From positions 1 through 64,000 of the forward strand of contig NZ_VUOB01000011.1 in the NCBI RefSeq assembly GCF_008386585.1: a stretch of 64,000 nt of DNA, in the 5' to 3' direction. Each line of letters starts with the position of its first letter. Positions within the stretch are counted from its first letter, which is position 1. Shown one piece after another: positions 14,579-22,162 of this stretch. A model generated the notes under the pieces. That model was not told the origin of the DNA and made no database searches. It worked only from the letters and a program-made list of their open reading frames with translations. Position numbers and translations under genes: made by a program. The stretch is from Solihabitans fulvus (GTDB lineage: Bacteria; Actinomycetota; Actinomycetes; Mycobacteriales; Pseudonocardiaceae).

Positions 14579-14884
14579 ATGACGAGTTCCGGTGTCGACC
14601 TGCTGACGATCTTCGTGCTGGCCGCGTTCGTCGGCTTCGAAGTGGTGTCCAAGGTTTCCACGATCCTGCACACGCCGCTGATGTCGGGCGCCAACGCGAT
14701 TCACGGCGTGATCCTGGTCGGCGCGATCCTCATCGCCGGTCGCGCGGACTCGGGACTGCAACTAGGGCTCGCCCTCGCCGCGGTGCTGCTGGCGACCGTG
14801 AACGTGGTCGGCGGTTTCGTCGTCACCGACCGCATGCTGGAGATGTTCCGGTCGGCCGCGCGCGGTAAGGGCGGTGACCGCTGA
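14579..14884 (+). CDS. pntAB: NAD(P) transhydrogenase subunit alpha part 2
   Basis: A 101-residue membrane subunit with three hydrophobic segments (about 7-27, 42-60, 65-85). It includes the family signature VSKVSTILHTPLMSGANAIHGVILVGA. It forms part of the proton channel with PntB. ATG 14579 starts four bases after the pntAA stop, and the gene overlaps the pntB ATG by one base (TGATG), consistent with translational coupling. The separate small alpha-2 subunit is the arrangement known from Rhodospirillum and actinobacteria rather than the E. coli fusion. Confidence 0.96.
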   Translation: MTSSGVDLLTIFVLAAFVGFEVVSKVSTILHTPLMSGANAIHGVILVGAILIAGRADSGLQLGLALAAVLLATVNVVGGFVVTDRMLEMFRSAARGKGGDR

Positions 14885-16251
14885 TGTCGACCTGGGCCCA
14901 GTTCGCCTATCTCGTCGCCGCGCTGTGTTTCGTGTTGGCGCTCAAGGGTTTGAGCACTCCGCGCTACGCCAGGGCGGGCAATCTGCTCGGCGCGGCCGGC
15001 ATGGCGCTCGCCGTGCTGACCGTGCTCGCCGACGGAACACTCCACAATGGACCGGTGATTCTCGGCGTCATCGCGGTCGGCGTGGTGATCGGCGTGCCGG
15101 CCGCGCGGGTCGTGAAGATGACCGCGATGCCGCAGATGGTGGCGCTGTTCAACGGGGTCGGCGGCGCGGCGGCCGCGCTGGTCGCGGTCACCGAGTTCCT
15201 GGGTTCCGGCGCGCCCAGTTCGGTGCCGTTCCGGCTCGCGACCGTGTTCACGGTGCTGATCGGCTCGGTGAGCTTCACCGGCAGCCTGGTCACCTTCGCC
15301 AAGCTCCAGGAGCTGATGACCACCCGTCCGGTGCTGCTGCCGACGGGCCGACAGCTCAGCTCCGGCATCGGGATCGCCGCCGTCGCGCTGTCCGTCGCCG
15401 TGCTCGCGACCTCGTCGAACGGCCTGCTGTTCTGCCTGGCGTTGGCCGGACTGGTGCTCGGCGTGCTGTTCGTGCTGCCGGTCGGTGGCGCGGACGTGCC
15501 GATCGTCATCTCGCTGCTCAACGCGTTCACCGGGCTGGCCGTGGCGACTTCGGGGTACGTGCTCGGCAACACCCTGCTCATCGTCGCGGGCACGCTGGTC
15601 GGCGCGTCCGGCACGCTGCTCACCAGGCTGATGGCGCAGGCGATGGGTCGACCGCTGACCAACATCCTGTTCGGCGCGTTCACCGCGACCGGGCCCGCCG
15701 CGGTCGCCGAGGAGGTTCGCAGCGTGCGCGCCGGCACGGTCGAGGACATCGCGATCATGCTCGGCTACGCGCACACCGTCGTCGTGGTGCCGGGCTATGG
15801 GCTTGCCGTCGCGCAGGCGCAGCACGCCGTGCGGGAGATGGTGGAACTGCTGGAGTCGCGCGGGGTCACGGTGACCTACGGCATCCACCCGGTCGCCGGC
15901 CGGATGCCCGGCCACATGAACGTGTTGTTGGCGGAGGCGGATGTGCCCTACCAGCAGCTCAAGGAGCTCGACGAGGTCAACCCGGAGCTGCCGAGCACCG
16001 ACGTCGCCCTGGTCGTCGGTGCGAACGACGTGGTCAACCCTGGCGCACGGGACGAGCCGACCAGTCCGATCTTCGGCATGCCGATCTTCGACGTGGACCG
16101 CGCGCGAGCCGTGGTGTTCCTCAAGCGCTCCATGCGTCCCGGCTTTGCCGGCGTGGTCAACGAGCTGCTCTACAGCACGAGGACGACGCTGCTGTTCGGC
16201 GACGCCAAGGACTCCGTCACCAAGCTGCTGGCCGCGGTGAAACAGCTCTGA
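14884..16251 (+). CDS. pntB: NAD(P) transhydrogenase subunit beta
   Basis: A 455-residue subunit. The first roughly 270 residues carry about eight to nine membrane segments. The C-terminal roughly 180 form the NADP(H)-binding domain with VVPGYGLAVAQAQ, GIHPVAGRMPGHMNVLLAEA, GANDVVNP and FLKRSMRPGFAGV. It starts one base inside the pntAB stop. The last 35 bases overlap the 3' end of the convergent XRE regulator gene. Confidence 0.97.
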   Translation: MSTWAQFAYLVAALCFVLALKGLSTPRYARAGNLLGAAGMALAVLTVLADGTLHNGPVILGVIAVGVVIGVPAARVVKMTAMPQMVALFNGVGGAAAALVAVTEFLGSGAPSSVPFRLATVFTVLIGSVSFTGSLVTFAKLQELMTTRPVLLPTGRQLSSGIGIAAVALSVAVLATSSNGLLFCLALAGLVLGVLFVLPVGGADVPIVISLLNAFTGLAVATSGYVLGNTLLIVAGTLVGASGTLLTRLMAQAMGRPLTNILFGAFTATGPAAVAEEVRSVRAGTVEDIAIMLGYAHTVVVVPGYGLAVAQAQHAVREMVELLESRGVTVTYGIHPVAGRMPGHMNVLLAEADVPYQQLKELDEVNPELPSTDVALVVGANDVVNPGARDEPTSPIFGMPIFDVDRARAVVFLKRSMRPGFAGVVNELLYSTRTTLLFGDAKDSVTKLLAAVKQL

Positions 16252-17077
16252 GGTGTTCGTCGATCCACCGGCGCGATGCCTCAGGGCTGAGGGCGAGCGC
16301 GGTCAGGTGGTCGAAGAGGTGTCGCGCGGTGGCGGTGTCGTCCTGGTTGTCGACGTAGATTTCGCCGCCGACGTGCGGTATGCGCAGCAGGACATCGGTC
16401 TCCGGTGCCGGAAAGGTTAGGAGCTGGAAGCTGCCCTTGCGTCCGCCGTGCGGACCGGCCGAGCGGGGCAGGATTTGGATGGTGATGTTCGGCAGGGCGG
16501 CCATGGCGAGGATGTGCCGGAGCTGGTCGCGCATGATTCTGTTGTCCGGCAACGGGATTGTCAGGGCGGCTTCGTCGATGATCGCGTGGTAGTGCCGAGG
16601 GTTGTGGTCGGTGAGCCGTTGTTGCCGGCGGAGTCGGATGGCGGATTCGTGTGCGTGGTGTGGCCGTCGGGAGGCGGCGAGAATGGCGCGGATGTAGGGC
16701 TCGGTCTGGAGTGGTTCGGGGATGAGGCCGAGTTGGTATTCGCGGACTGTGGTGGCGTCGTGTTCGATGCCGGCGAAGTGGGTGCGGGGGAGTCCGTGGG
16801 TGCGCCACCAGCCGCGTTGCCGGTTGTGGTCGAGTTGGTGGATGTAGGGCTGCCAGTCGTCGTAGAGGAGGCCGTAGGTGTCGAGGATGGTGGTGAGTTC
16901 GTGGTGGGTGGGGGGTTGGCCGCGTTCGATGCGGTTGAGTTTGTCTACGTCGATCTTGGTGCGGAGGGCGGCTTCGGTGGTGTCGATGCGGGCGTGTTCG
17001 CGGAGGTTTCGGAGTGAGCGGCCGAACTGGCGTTGTTGGTAGGTGTGTTCCAGCTTCGGGCGTGGTTCGGGTGTCAT
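16217..17077 (-). CDS. XRE family regulator with DUF5753 domain
   Basis: 286 residues. An N-terminal helix-turn-helix (about 15-70, FGRSLRNLREHARIDTTEAA through LNRIERGQ) is followed by the DUF5753 ligand-binding-like domain (about 95-280) with IPEPLQTEPYIRAIL, TIPLPDNRIMRDQLRHIL and ITIQILP. These regulators are widespread in actinobacteria and often pair with small partner genes. The ATG overlaps the upstream small gene (ATGA), so the two are coupled. The gene uses mostly C-ending codons (CTC, ACC, CAC) and the plus strand is strikingly G/T-rich, unlike the adjacent pnt genes, which suggests separate ancestry. Confidence 0.9.
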   Translation of the reverse strand: MTPEPRPKLEHTYQQRQFGRSLRNLREHARIDTTEAALRTKIDVDKLNRIERGQPPTHHELTTILDTYGLLYDDWQPYIHQLDHNRQRGWWRTHGLPRTHFAGIEHDATTVREYQLGLIPEPLQTEPYIRAILAASRRPHHAHESAIRLRRQQRLTDHNPRHYHAIIDEAALTIPLPDNRIMRDQLRHILAMAALPNITIQILPRSAGPHGGRKGSFQLLTFPAPETDVLLRIPHVGGEIYVDNQDDTATARHLFDHLTALALSPEASRRWIDEHLRAVSPRPAAW

Positions 17078-17328
17078 GAGGTGGATCCGGTGAGTGCGGG
17101 GTGGGGTGGCAGGCCTTCCAGGCGGCGCCATTCGCCGTCGCAGCTCCAGCAGGTGGTTTTGTGTGGTTGGTATTCGGGGAAGACGCGGAAGTCGGCGCGG
17201 GTGAGGGTGATCCGTTGGCCGCAGAGAGTGTCGATGGTTTCGTCGGGGCGCGGCGGGAGTGGATAGTCGACGAGGCTGATGGCGTGCAGTCGGCCGGCAG
17301 CCTCCTGCCATGCGTGGAGGTTGATCAT
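17074..17328 (-). CDS. Small putative zinc-binding partner protein of the XRE regulator
   Basis: About 84 residues. It contains one Cys in ETIDTLCGQRITLTRADFR and a CxxC pair in TTCWSCDGEWRRLEGLP, suggesting a small metal site. The middle (HAISLVDYPLPPRPDE) is not diagnostic. I chose ATG 17328 because GGAAGG lies six bases upstream; a longer frame from 17409 lacks a ribosome site. It overlaps the XRE gene by four bases, so they form a two-gene unit. The function is unknown, perhaps a modulator of the regulator. Confidence 0.7.
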   Translation of the reverse strand: MINLHAWQEAAGRLHAISLVDYPLPPRPDETIDTLCGQRITLTRADFRVFPEYQPHKTTCWSCDGEWRRLEGLPPHPALTGSTS

Positions 17329-17371
17329 CGGGAACCTTCCGGTGCTCGCCGGAGTGGACGGTCCGCCGAAA

Positions 17372-17390
17372 CTAGCACTAGAAATGCAAG
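17372..17390 (-). promoter_or_regulatory. Dyad CTAGCA-N7-TGCAAG upstream of the minus-strand XRE module
   Basis: A near-perfect inverted repeat (one mismatch) 44-62 bases before the ATG 17328. It sits where a promoter would be expected for the small gene-XRE unit, so it is a good candidate autoregulatory operator. Confidence 0.4.
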
Positions 17391-17454
17391 TAGAAGCTTC
17401 TCCGGTCATGCATACACCTGAAAGGGCGAACTACCGTGACCCGTGATCGCGTTA

Positions 17455-17467
17455 GGGCAGACTGCCC
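17455..17467 (+). promoter_or_regulatory. Palindrome GGGCAG-A-CTGCCC at the plus-strand XRE start
   Basis: A perfect 6-bp dyad two bases before ATG 17470. Its position over the start region suggests either a repressor site of the XRE protein itself or a stem-loop that restrains translation. Confidence 0.4.
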
Positions 17468-17469
17468 GC

Positions 17470-18309
17470 ATGACCGAACCCGATCCCGGTCCCGTGGTTC
17501 AGAGAATCCTGCTCGGCGCGGATCTACGCGACGCGCGGGATGCCGCCGCGTTGTCCAACGCCGACGCCAGCAAGGCGCTTGGCTGGTACACCGGCAAGCT
17601 GTCGAAGATCGAACAAGGCGACATGAAGGTCACCGACAAGGACTTGGACAAAGCCGTTCGCCTGTACAAGATCCCGGCCGATCATGCGGCGAAACTTCGG
17701 CAACTCTCGGTTGACGCCCGGAGAAAGCTCCCACCCGCCCGCGTGCCAGCCCACGGGGTCAAGTACGTCAATCTGGAACGTGCCGCCACCGAGTTGAAGA
17801 TCTTCAACGCCGATTGTTTCCCTGGCACAGTGCAGACTGCCGACTACGCCCGTGCGGTGCTCGCTCGATCGGTGACCGTCTCGCCGGCCGATGTCGATCG
17901 GATGGCCGAAGATCGAACGAAGCGCCTGGAACGCATGAAGTCCCCGAACGCACCTCGGCTGTGGCTGGTGGTTGGCGAAGAGGCGCTCTGTCGGGAGATC
18001 GGCGGACCCGCCGTGCTGCGCGCGCAACTTGAGCAGGTCCGCGAACTGGCTGAACTACCGCACGTCTGTGTTCAGGTCGTGCCCTTCGACGGTGGCGCGC
18101 ATGCGTCGCACGGCGTGGCCTTCAGCATCGTCACGCTGATCGAAGGCCGCTCCGGCATCGTCTTCATCGAGGGTCTGACAGCGACGGACTATCTCGGCGG
18201 AGAGCACGCCCGCATCTACGACCTGGCGTTCGAGAACCTGCGCGCAACCACCTTGAGTCAGCAGCGAACAATGGAGAGGATCACCCAGAGGATTGGGGAG
18301 CTGGCGTAG
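17470..18309 (+). CDS. XRE family regulator with DUF5753 domain, paired with DUF397
   Basis: 279 residues. N-terminal helix-turn-helix about 12-70 (LGADLRDARDAAALSNADASKALG followed by KLSKIEQG), then DUF5753 about 95-275 with FPGTVQTADYARAVL, LWLVVGEEALCREIGGP, VCVQVVPF and IVFIEGLTATDYLG. It resembles Scr1/WhiJ-type regulators that act with a DUF397 partner, in Streptomyces linked to development and antibiotic production. ATG 17470 gives the usual short N-terminus; GTG 17443 is an in-frame alternative. Divergent from the other XRE module, with 141 bases between starts. DUF397 follows after 11 bases. Confidence 0.92.
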   Translation: MTEPDPGPVVQRILLGADLRDARDAAALSNADASKALGWYTGKLSKIEQGDMKVTDKDLDKAVRLYKIPADHAAKLRQLSVDARRKLPPARVPAHGVKYVNLERAATELKIFNADCFPGTVQTADYARAVLARSVTVSPADVDRMAEDRTKRLERMKSPNAPRLWLVVGEEALCREIGGPAVLRAQLEQVRELAELPHVCVQVVPFDGGAHASHGVAFSIVTLIEGRSGIVFIEGLTATDYLGGEHARIYDLAFENLRATTLSQQRTMERITQRIGELA

Positions 18310-18320
18310 GAGGTTGCAGG

Positions 18321-18527
18321 ATGCTCACTCCAGATTTCACGGGCGCACGCTGGCGGACGTCGTCACGCAGCGGCGGGACACAGAACTGCGTGGAACTGGC
18401 GCAGGTGGCGTCACGGGTGGCGGTTCGGGACACCAAGTGCCGCGACGCCGGAGCCCTCGCGTTCAGTGCGACCGCGTTCGGCGGTTTCCTGGCATTGGTC
18501 AAGGCTGGTGAGCTGGACCAGCGCTGA
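18321..18527 (+). CDS. DUF397 small protein, partner of the XRE regulator
   Basis: 68 residues with the complete DUF397 pattern: FTGARWRTSSRSGGTQNCVELA, then VAVRDTK and the C-terminal FGGFLALVKAGEL. DUF397 proteins (BldB/Scr2-like) are encoded beside XRE-DUF5753 regulators and have been proposed to work as a toxin-antitoxin-like or regulator-modulator pair. ATG has GGAGG seven bases upstream, 11 bases after the XRE stop, and a terminator follows. Confidence 0.93.
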   Translation: MLTPDFTGARWRTSSRSGGTQNCVELAQVASRVAVRDTKCRDAGALAFSATAFGGFLALVKAGELDQR

Positions 18528-18552
18528 GGCGGCAACCGAGACTCGACACCAA

Positions 18553-18595
18553 GCGGGGCACCTCGTGCGTACCAGGTGCCCCGCCAGGGTTTCTT
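18553..18595 (+). terminator. Rho-independent-like terminator after DUF397
   Basis: A perfect 11-bp stem GCGGGGCACCT (18553-18563) / AGGTGCCCCGC (18574-18584) with a ten-base loop, followed by GGGTTTCTT. It lies between convergent units and probably serves both. Confidence 0.8.
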
Positions 18596-18598
18596 GCC

Positions 18599-19045
18599 TC
18601 AGGCGCCGGCAAGATCGGCGTTCGCCCGGTCCGTGATCAGTGTCAATACGCGGCCCGCGATCGCCAGGTCCTCGGCCGGAATGTCGGCGTAGAGCCGAGC
18701 GGCGATCGTGGCGGACTCGGCGGCGGTGCTCTCGTACAGCGTCCGTCCGGTGTCCGTGAGCCGCATCCGGGACGCCTCCGCCGGGTCCTGTTCCAGCAGC
18801 CTCGAGGCCGTCAGCTCCTCGACCACGCCGCGCACGACCGACCCGTCGATCTTCAGCGAGTCGGTGACGTCGGCGACGAGCGCATCGCGGCCGATGGAAC
18901 CGCCCGCGACCACGACGACCCGGAGCGTCACATTCTGGTGGAACGTGGTGCCATGGCGGGCCAGCGCACCGTCCAGGAGGGCACGCGCGGCATTGTGTGA
19001 CAGGGCGATGACTCGAGCATTGAGCGTAGGTGTCGCAGTGGTCAT
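18599..19045 (-). CDS. MarR-like winged-helix protein
   Basis: 148 residues with an N-terminal helical arm and a winged-helix core (about 55-115): ALVADVTDSLKIDGSVVRGVVEELTASRLLEQ then RMRLTDTGRTLYE, typical of MarR proteins. ATG 19045 has AAGGAG six bases upstream and overlaps the stop of the preceding MarR gene (ATGA), so both are one operon. The target and ligand are unknown; the pair may act together. Confidence 0.82.
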   Translation of the reverse strand: MTTATPTLNARVIALSHNAARALLDGALARHGTTFHQNVTLRVVVVAGGSIGRDALVADVTDSLKIDGSVVRGVVEELTASRLLEQDPAEASRMRLTDTGRTLYESTAAESATIAARLYADIPAEDLAIAGRVLTLITDRANADLAGA

Positions 19046-19539
19046 GACTGCTCCTTCTCGTTTTCGGTGTGTGCGTCGAGCGGCGCGTCGAGCAGGATCG
19101 TCAGCTCGCCGGCGAACTGCCGGGCGCGCGGGCTGTCCGGTCCCCCGAGCGGCTCCAGCAACTGGTCCACCAGCGCTCGGACCACCGTGATCGCGCGGTG
19201 TGTGACGTCGCGCCCCTGCTCGGTGAGCGACAGCTGCCTGGCGCGCGAGTCGCTCGGGTCCCGGGTGCGGACGACGAGTCCGGCGGCTTCCAGGGCGCGG
19301 GCGAGCTTGGAGACGTACAGCGGTTCGAGCCCGGTGTGATCGGCGAGTTGACGCTGGCTGGGACGCAGCCCGGAGCGCTGCATGCCGTACAGCGACGCCA
19401 CCAACGAGTACTGGGCATGGGTCAGGCCCAGCGGCGCGACCGCCCGGTCGACGGCCACCCGCACCTTCATCGACAGGCGCCAGACCAGGAACCCCGCCGT
19501 TGCGCCTTCAGCTGCTGAACTCACATCGATACCGTACAT
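19042..19539 (-). CDS. MarR family transcriptional regulator
   Basis: About 165 residues. The dimer helices and winged helix are clear: FLVWRLSMKVRVAVDRAVAPLGLTHAQYSL, LADHTGLEPLYVSKLARALEAAGLVVRT and ARQLSLTEQG. The start is uncertain: ATG 19554, ATG 19539 and GTG 19524 are in frame. The first two lie inside a 15-bp tandem repeat that looks like an operator, so the real start may be GTG 19524. It is the first gene of a two-gene MarR operon. Confidence 0.87.
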   Translation of the reverse strand: MYGIDVSSAAEGATAGFLVWRLSMKVRVAVDRAVAPLGLTHAQYSLVASLYGMQRSGLRPSQRQLADHTGLEPLYVSKLARALEAAGLVVRTRDPSDSRARQLSLTEQGRDVTHRAITVVRALVDQLLEPLGGPDSPRARQFAGELTILLDAPLDAHTENEKEQS

Positions 19540-19563
19540 GGCTACTATGTACATGGCTACTAT
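19534..19563 (-). repeat. Exact 15-bp tandem repeat at the MarR promoter/start
   Basis: GTACATGGCTACTAT occurs twice head-to-tail (19534-19548 and 19549-19563). Across the junction it makes the dyad GTACAT-N9-ATGTAC. It overlaps the possible starts of the MarR gene, so it is a strong candidate autoregulatory operator. Confidence 0.8.
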
Positions 19564-19601
19564 TTTCTCGCGAACGCCCGAAGCGAGGTCGCGATCGGTC
19601 G

Positions 19602-20468
19602 CTACGCGGCGGCCAGGCCCCGCGCGTCCTCGACCAGCGCCCGCACGGCCGGGTGCCACGGGCGCTGGGACGGACCGCTGAGCACCAGGCGGCGGACCAC
19701 CCGTTGCCGCAGCGGCACGAGCACCAGCTGCGGATCGAGCACGCTGCCGACGAGGCCTGGCGTGATGCTGACGCCGACCTCGGCCCGCACCATCGCCAGC
19801 AGCGTGCTGAGCTGGTGCACGCGGTGGGTCGGCGTCAACCGACCCCGCGCCTGCCGGTAGATCTCGCGGATGTGGCGCTCGCATCCCCCGCAGGACAACA
19901 GGAACGGGTCGTCGTCCAGGTCCAGCACATCGATCTCGTCCTGGCCGGCCAGCGGATGATCGCTGCGCAGCAACGCCTTGAACGCGTCCTCGGCCAGCAG
20001 CACGCCCGCGGCGGGCTCGGGGTCGACCAGCACGGCCGCGTCGGCGACTCCCTGGCCGAGCCACTCGGCCACCTCGTCGTCCTCGCCCTCGAACACCCGG
20101 ATCCGCACGTTCGGGAACCGCTCCTGCCAGCGCTTCATCAGCTGCGGCAGCAGGCTTTGGCACACCGTCGGCGGCGCGGCGAGCCGCACGGTCCCGGTCG
20201 GCAGGCCCGCCTGCTCGTCGGCGATGTCCCTGATCGCGGCCGCCGCGGCCACCGCGCTGCGCGCGTGCGCCAGGACGCGTTCGCCGAACTCCGTCGGGCT
20301 CGGCTCGCCGACGCGGGTCAGCACCTGGTGTCCGAGCACTCGCTCCAGCGCGGCCACCGCGTGCGACACGGCGGACTGGCTGATGCCGAGCGCGCGGGCG
20401 GCGCAGCCGAAGCCGCCCTCGTCCACGACGGCCACGAACGAGCGGAGCTGGGCCAGGTTCAGGATCAT
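19602..20468 (-). CDS. LysR family transcriptional regulator
   Basis: 288 residues. N-terminal LysR helix-turn-helix (about 1-60): LNLAQLRSFVAVVDEGGFGCAARALGISQSAVSHAVAALERVLG. Then the periplasmic-binding-like effector domain (about 88-285), with GTVRLAAPPTVCQSLLP and a Cys pair in LLSCGGCERHI that could sense redox or metal. ATG 20468 follows GAGAG; TTG 20474 is in frame. Divergent from an EamA transporter with 70 bases between starts, so it probably controls that exporter and itself. Confidence 0.92.
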   Translation of the reverse strand: MILNLAQLRSFVAVVDEGGFGCAARALGISQSAVSHAVAALERVLGHQVLTRVGEPSPTEFGERVLAHARSAVAAAAAIRDIADEQAGLPTGTVRLAAPPTVCQSLLPQLMKRWQERFPNVRIRVFEGEDDEVAEWLGQGVADAAVLVDPEPAAGVLLAEDAFKALLRSDHPLAGQDEIDVLDLDDDPFLLSCGGCERHIREIYRQARGRLTPTHRVHQLSTLLAMVRAEVGVSITPGLVGSVLDPQLVLVPLRQRVVRRLVLSGPSQRPWHPAVRALVEDARGLAAA

Positions 20469-20538
20469 GAGCAACTCTCATGGGCCGATGAGCACGACTT
20501 GTTGGACGCATGATGCCCCATCGAGCAGGGTTGCGGTC

Positions 20539-21456
20539 ATGACATCGTCGACCGGTCGCGGCTGGCTGCCCGGATTCCTTGCCCTGTCGGCGATCTGGGG
20601 CGCCAGCTTCCTGCTGATCAAGATCGCGGTCGACGCGGGTGTCCCGCCCGCCTGGGTCGCGCTGTGCCGATGCCTGTTCGGCGCGCTGACCCTGTGGCTG
20701 GTCTGCGCCGCGCAGCGCGCGTCGATGCCCCGCGACCCGCGCGTCTGGCTGCACGTCGCGGTCGTCGCGGTGCTGCTGAACTCGGTGCCGTTCACGCTGC
20801 TCCCGTTGGGCGAGACCATGGTCAGCTCCGTCGTGGCCGGCACCTGGAACGCGGCCACCCCGCTGAGCACGCTGGTGTTCGCGCTGCTGCTGCTTCCCGG
20901 CGAGCACCCGAACCGCGCCAGGCTGGTCGGCCTCGCCACCGGTTTCCTCGGCGTGCTCGTGGTCCTGCGGGTCTGGGACGGAGCCGGCGGCGGCCTTGCC
21001 GGCGGCGCGGCCTGTTTCGCCGCGACCGTCTGCTACGGCGCGGGGTTCGCCTACACGCGGCGGTTCCTGTCCGGGCGCGGCGAGTCGGCCACGGTGCTGT
21101 CGACGATGCAGATCACCTGCGCCGCGGTGCAGCTCGCGCTCGTCGTGCCGGCGCTGAGCGGGCTGCCGAAATGGCCGGGGTTCGGCGCGGCCGGCGCGTT
21201 GCTGCTGCTCGGCGCCGCCGGCACCGGCTTCGCCTACATCATGAACTTCCAGGTGATCAGGGCGGCGGGCCCGACCGTCGCCGCCACCGTCACCTATGTG
21301 TCCCCGCTGTGGTCAACCGCACTCGGCGTGCTCATTCTCGCCGAACCCGTTGGCTGGCCGGTGGTTGTCGGCGGCGTGCTCATCCTCGCCGGGGTGGTGT
21401 TGAGCCGTGGGGGAGTCCCGGCCTTTGGGCGGGCCAAGCGAGTCGACATAGCATGA
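20539..21456 (+). CDS. EamA/DMT family transporter
   Basis: 305 residues with ten predicted membrane segments in two EamA repeats. The first starts FLALSAIWGASFLLIKIAVDAGVPPAWVALCR; the second ends VTYVSPLWSTALGVLILAEPVGWPVVVGGVLILAGV. Such inner-membrane drug/metabolite transporters export amino acids, metabolites or drugs. ATG 20539 has CAGGG nine bases upstream. The divergent LysR gene is the likely regulator. A GNAT gene follows four bases after its stop, which could mean acetylation and export of one compound. Confidence 0.92.
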   Translation: MTSSTGRGWLPGFLALSAIWGASFLLIKIAVDAGVPPAWVALCRCLFGALTLWLVCAAQRASMPRDPRVWLHVAVVAVLLNSVPFTLLPLGETMVSSVVAGTWNAATPLSTLVFALLLLPGEHPNRARLVGLATGFLGVLVVLRVWDGAGGGLAGGAACFAATVCYGAGFAYTRRFLSGRGESATVLSTMQITCAAVQLALVVPALSGLPKWPGFGAAGALLLLGAAGTGFAYIMNFQVIRAAGPTVAATVTYVSPLWSTALGVLILAEPVGWPVVVGGVLILAGVVLSRGGVPAFGRAKRVDIA

Positions 21457-21460
21457 GGTT

Positions 21461-22162
21461 ATGACCGCTGACCAGATCGACCAGATCGACCAGCCGGCAG
21501 GAAGCGGACCCTCGGCCGAGTTTCCGCTGATCCCGTTCGCGCACCTGTTCGGCGGGCAGGTCGACCAGGCACGGTGGCTGTACGAGGAGGCGTTCCCCGC
21601 CGGCGAGCGGGTGCCCTTCGCCGATCTGGTCGAGCCCGATGCCGGCGACGTCGCCTGGGCGCTCGTCGACGGCGGCGACGTGCTCGGCATGGTCTCGCTG
21701 TGCGGTCTCGGCGAGGAGTACGACGGGCACTGGCTGTTCCTGCGCTACTTCGCGGTGACCGCCGCGCGGCGCGGGCAGGGCCTCGGCGGCCGGCTGTGGC
21801 GTGCGATGTTCCGCAAGCTGGGCACCAAGTCCGAGCCGCCCAACCTGCTGCTGGAGGTCGAGGATCCCGCCGAGGCCGACGTCGACCGGGACGAGCAGTT
21901 GTTGCGCGCCAGGCGGATCGCGTTCTACCGACGGCTCGGTGCGACGCTGCTGCCCGTCGCCGACTACCGGATGCCCGACCTGGAGAACGAGCACGGCGGC
22001 GGCCTGCCCATGCTGCTGATGGGCGCGGGCGCGGCGGGCGCGCCGACTCCGGACGAGGACGAGCTGACCCGCCTCGTGCTCGCGCTCTATCTGGTCCACT
22101 ATGGGCTGTCCGAATCGGACGAACTGGTGAACAAAGTCGTGCTGTCCAACGGTAGCGGCTAG
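21461..22162 (+). CDS. GNAT family acetyltransferase
   Basis: 233 residues. The GNAT core is in the middle: AWALVDGGDVLGMVSL, then WLFLRYFAVTAARRGQGLGGRLWRAMF, with the acetyl-CoA loop RRGQGLGG, and RIAFYRRLGATLLPV. The C-terminal about 70 residues are an extra helical region ending in LALYLVHYGLSES. Substrate unknown. It starts four bases after the EamA stop, so the two are probably one operon, and its end overlaps the convergent membrane protein gene by four bases. Confidence 0.88.
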   Translation: MTADQIDQIDQPAGSGPSAEFPLIPFAHLFGGQVDQARWLYEEAFPAGERVPFADLVEPDAGDVAWALVDGGDVLGMVSLCGLGEEYDGHWLFLRYFAVTAARRGQGLGGRLWRAMFRKLGTKSEPPNLLLEVEDPAEADVDRDEQLLRARRIAFYRRLGATLLPVADYRMPDLENEHGGGLPMLLMGAGAAGAPTPDEDELTRLVLALYLVHYGLSESDELVNKVVLSNGSG

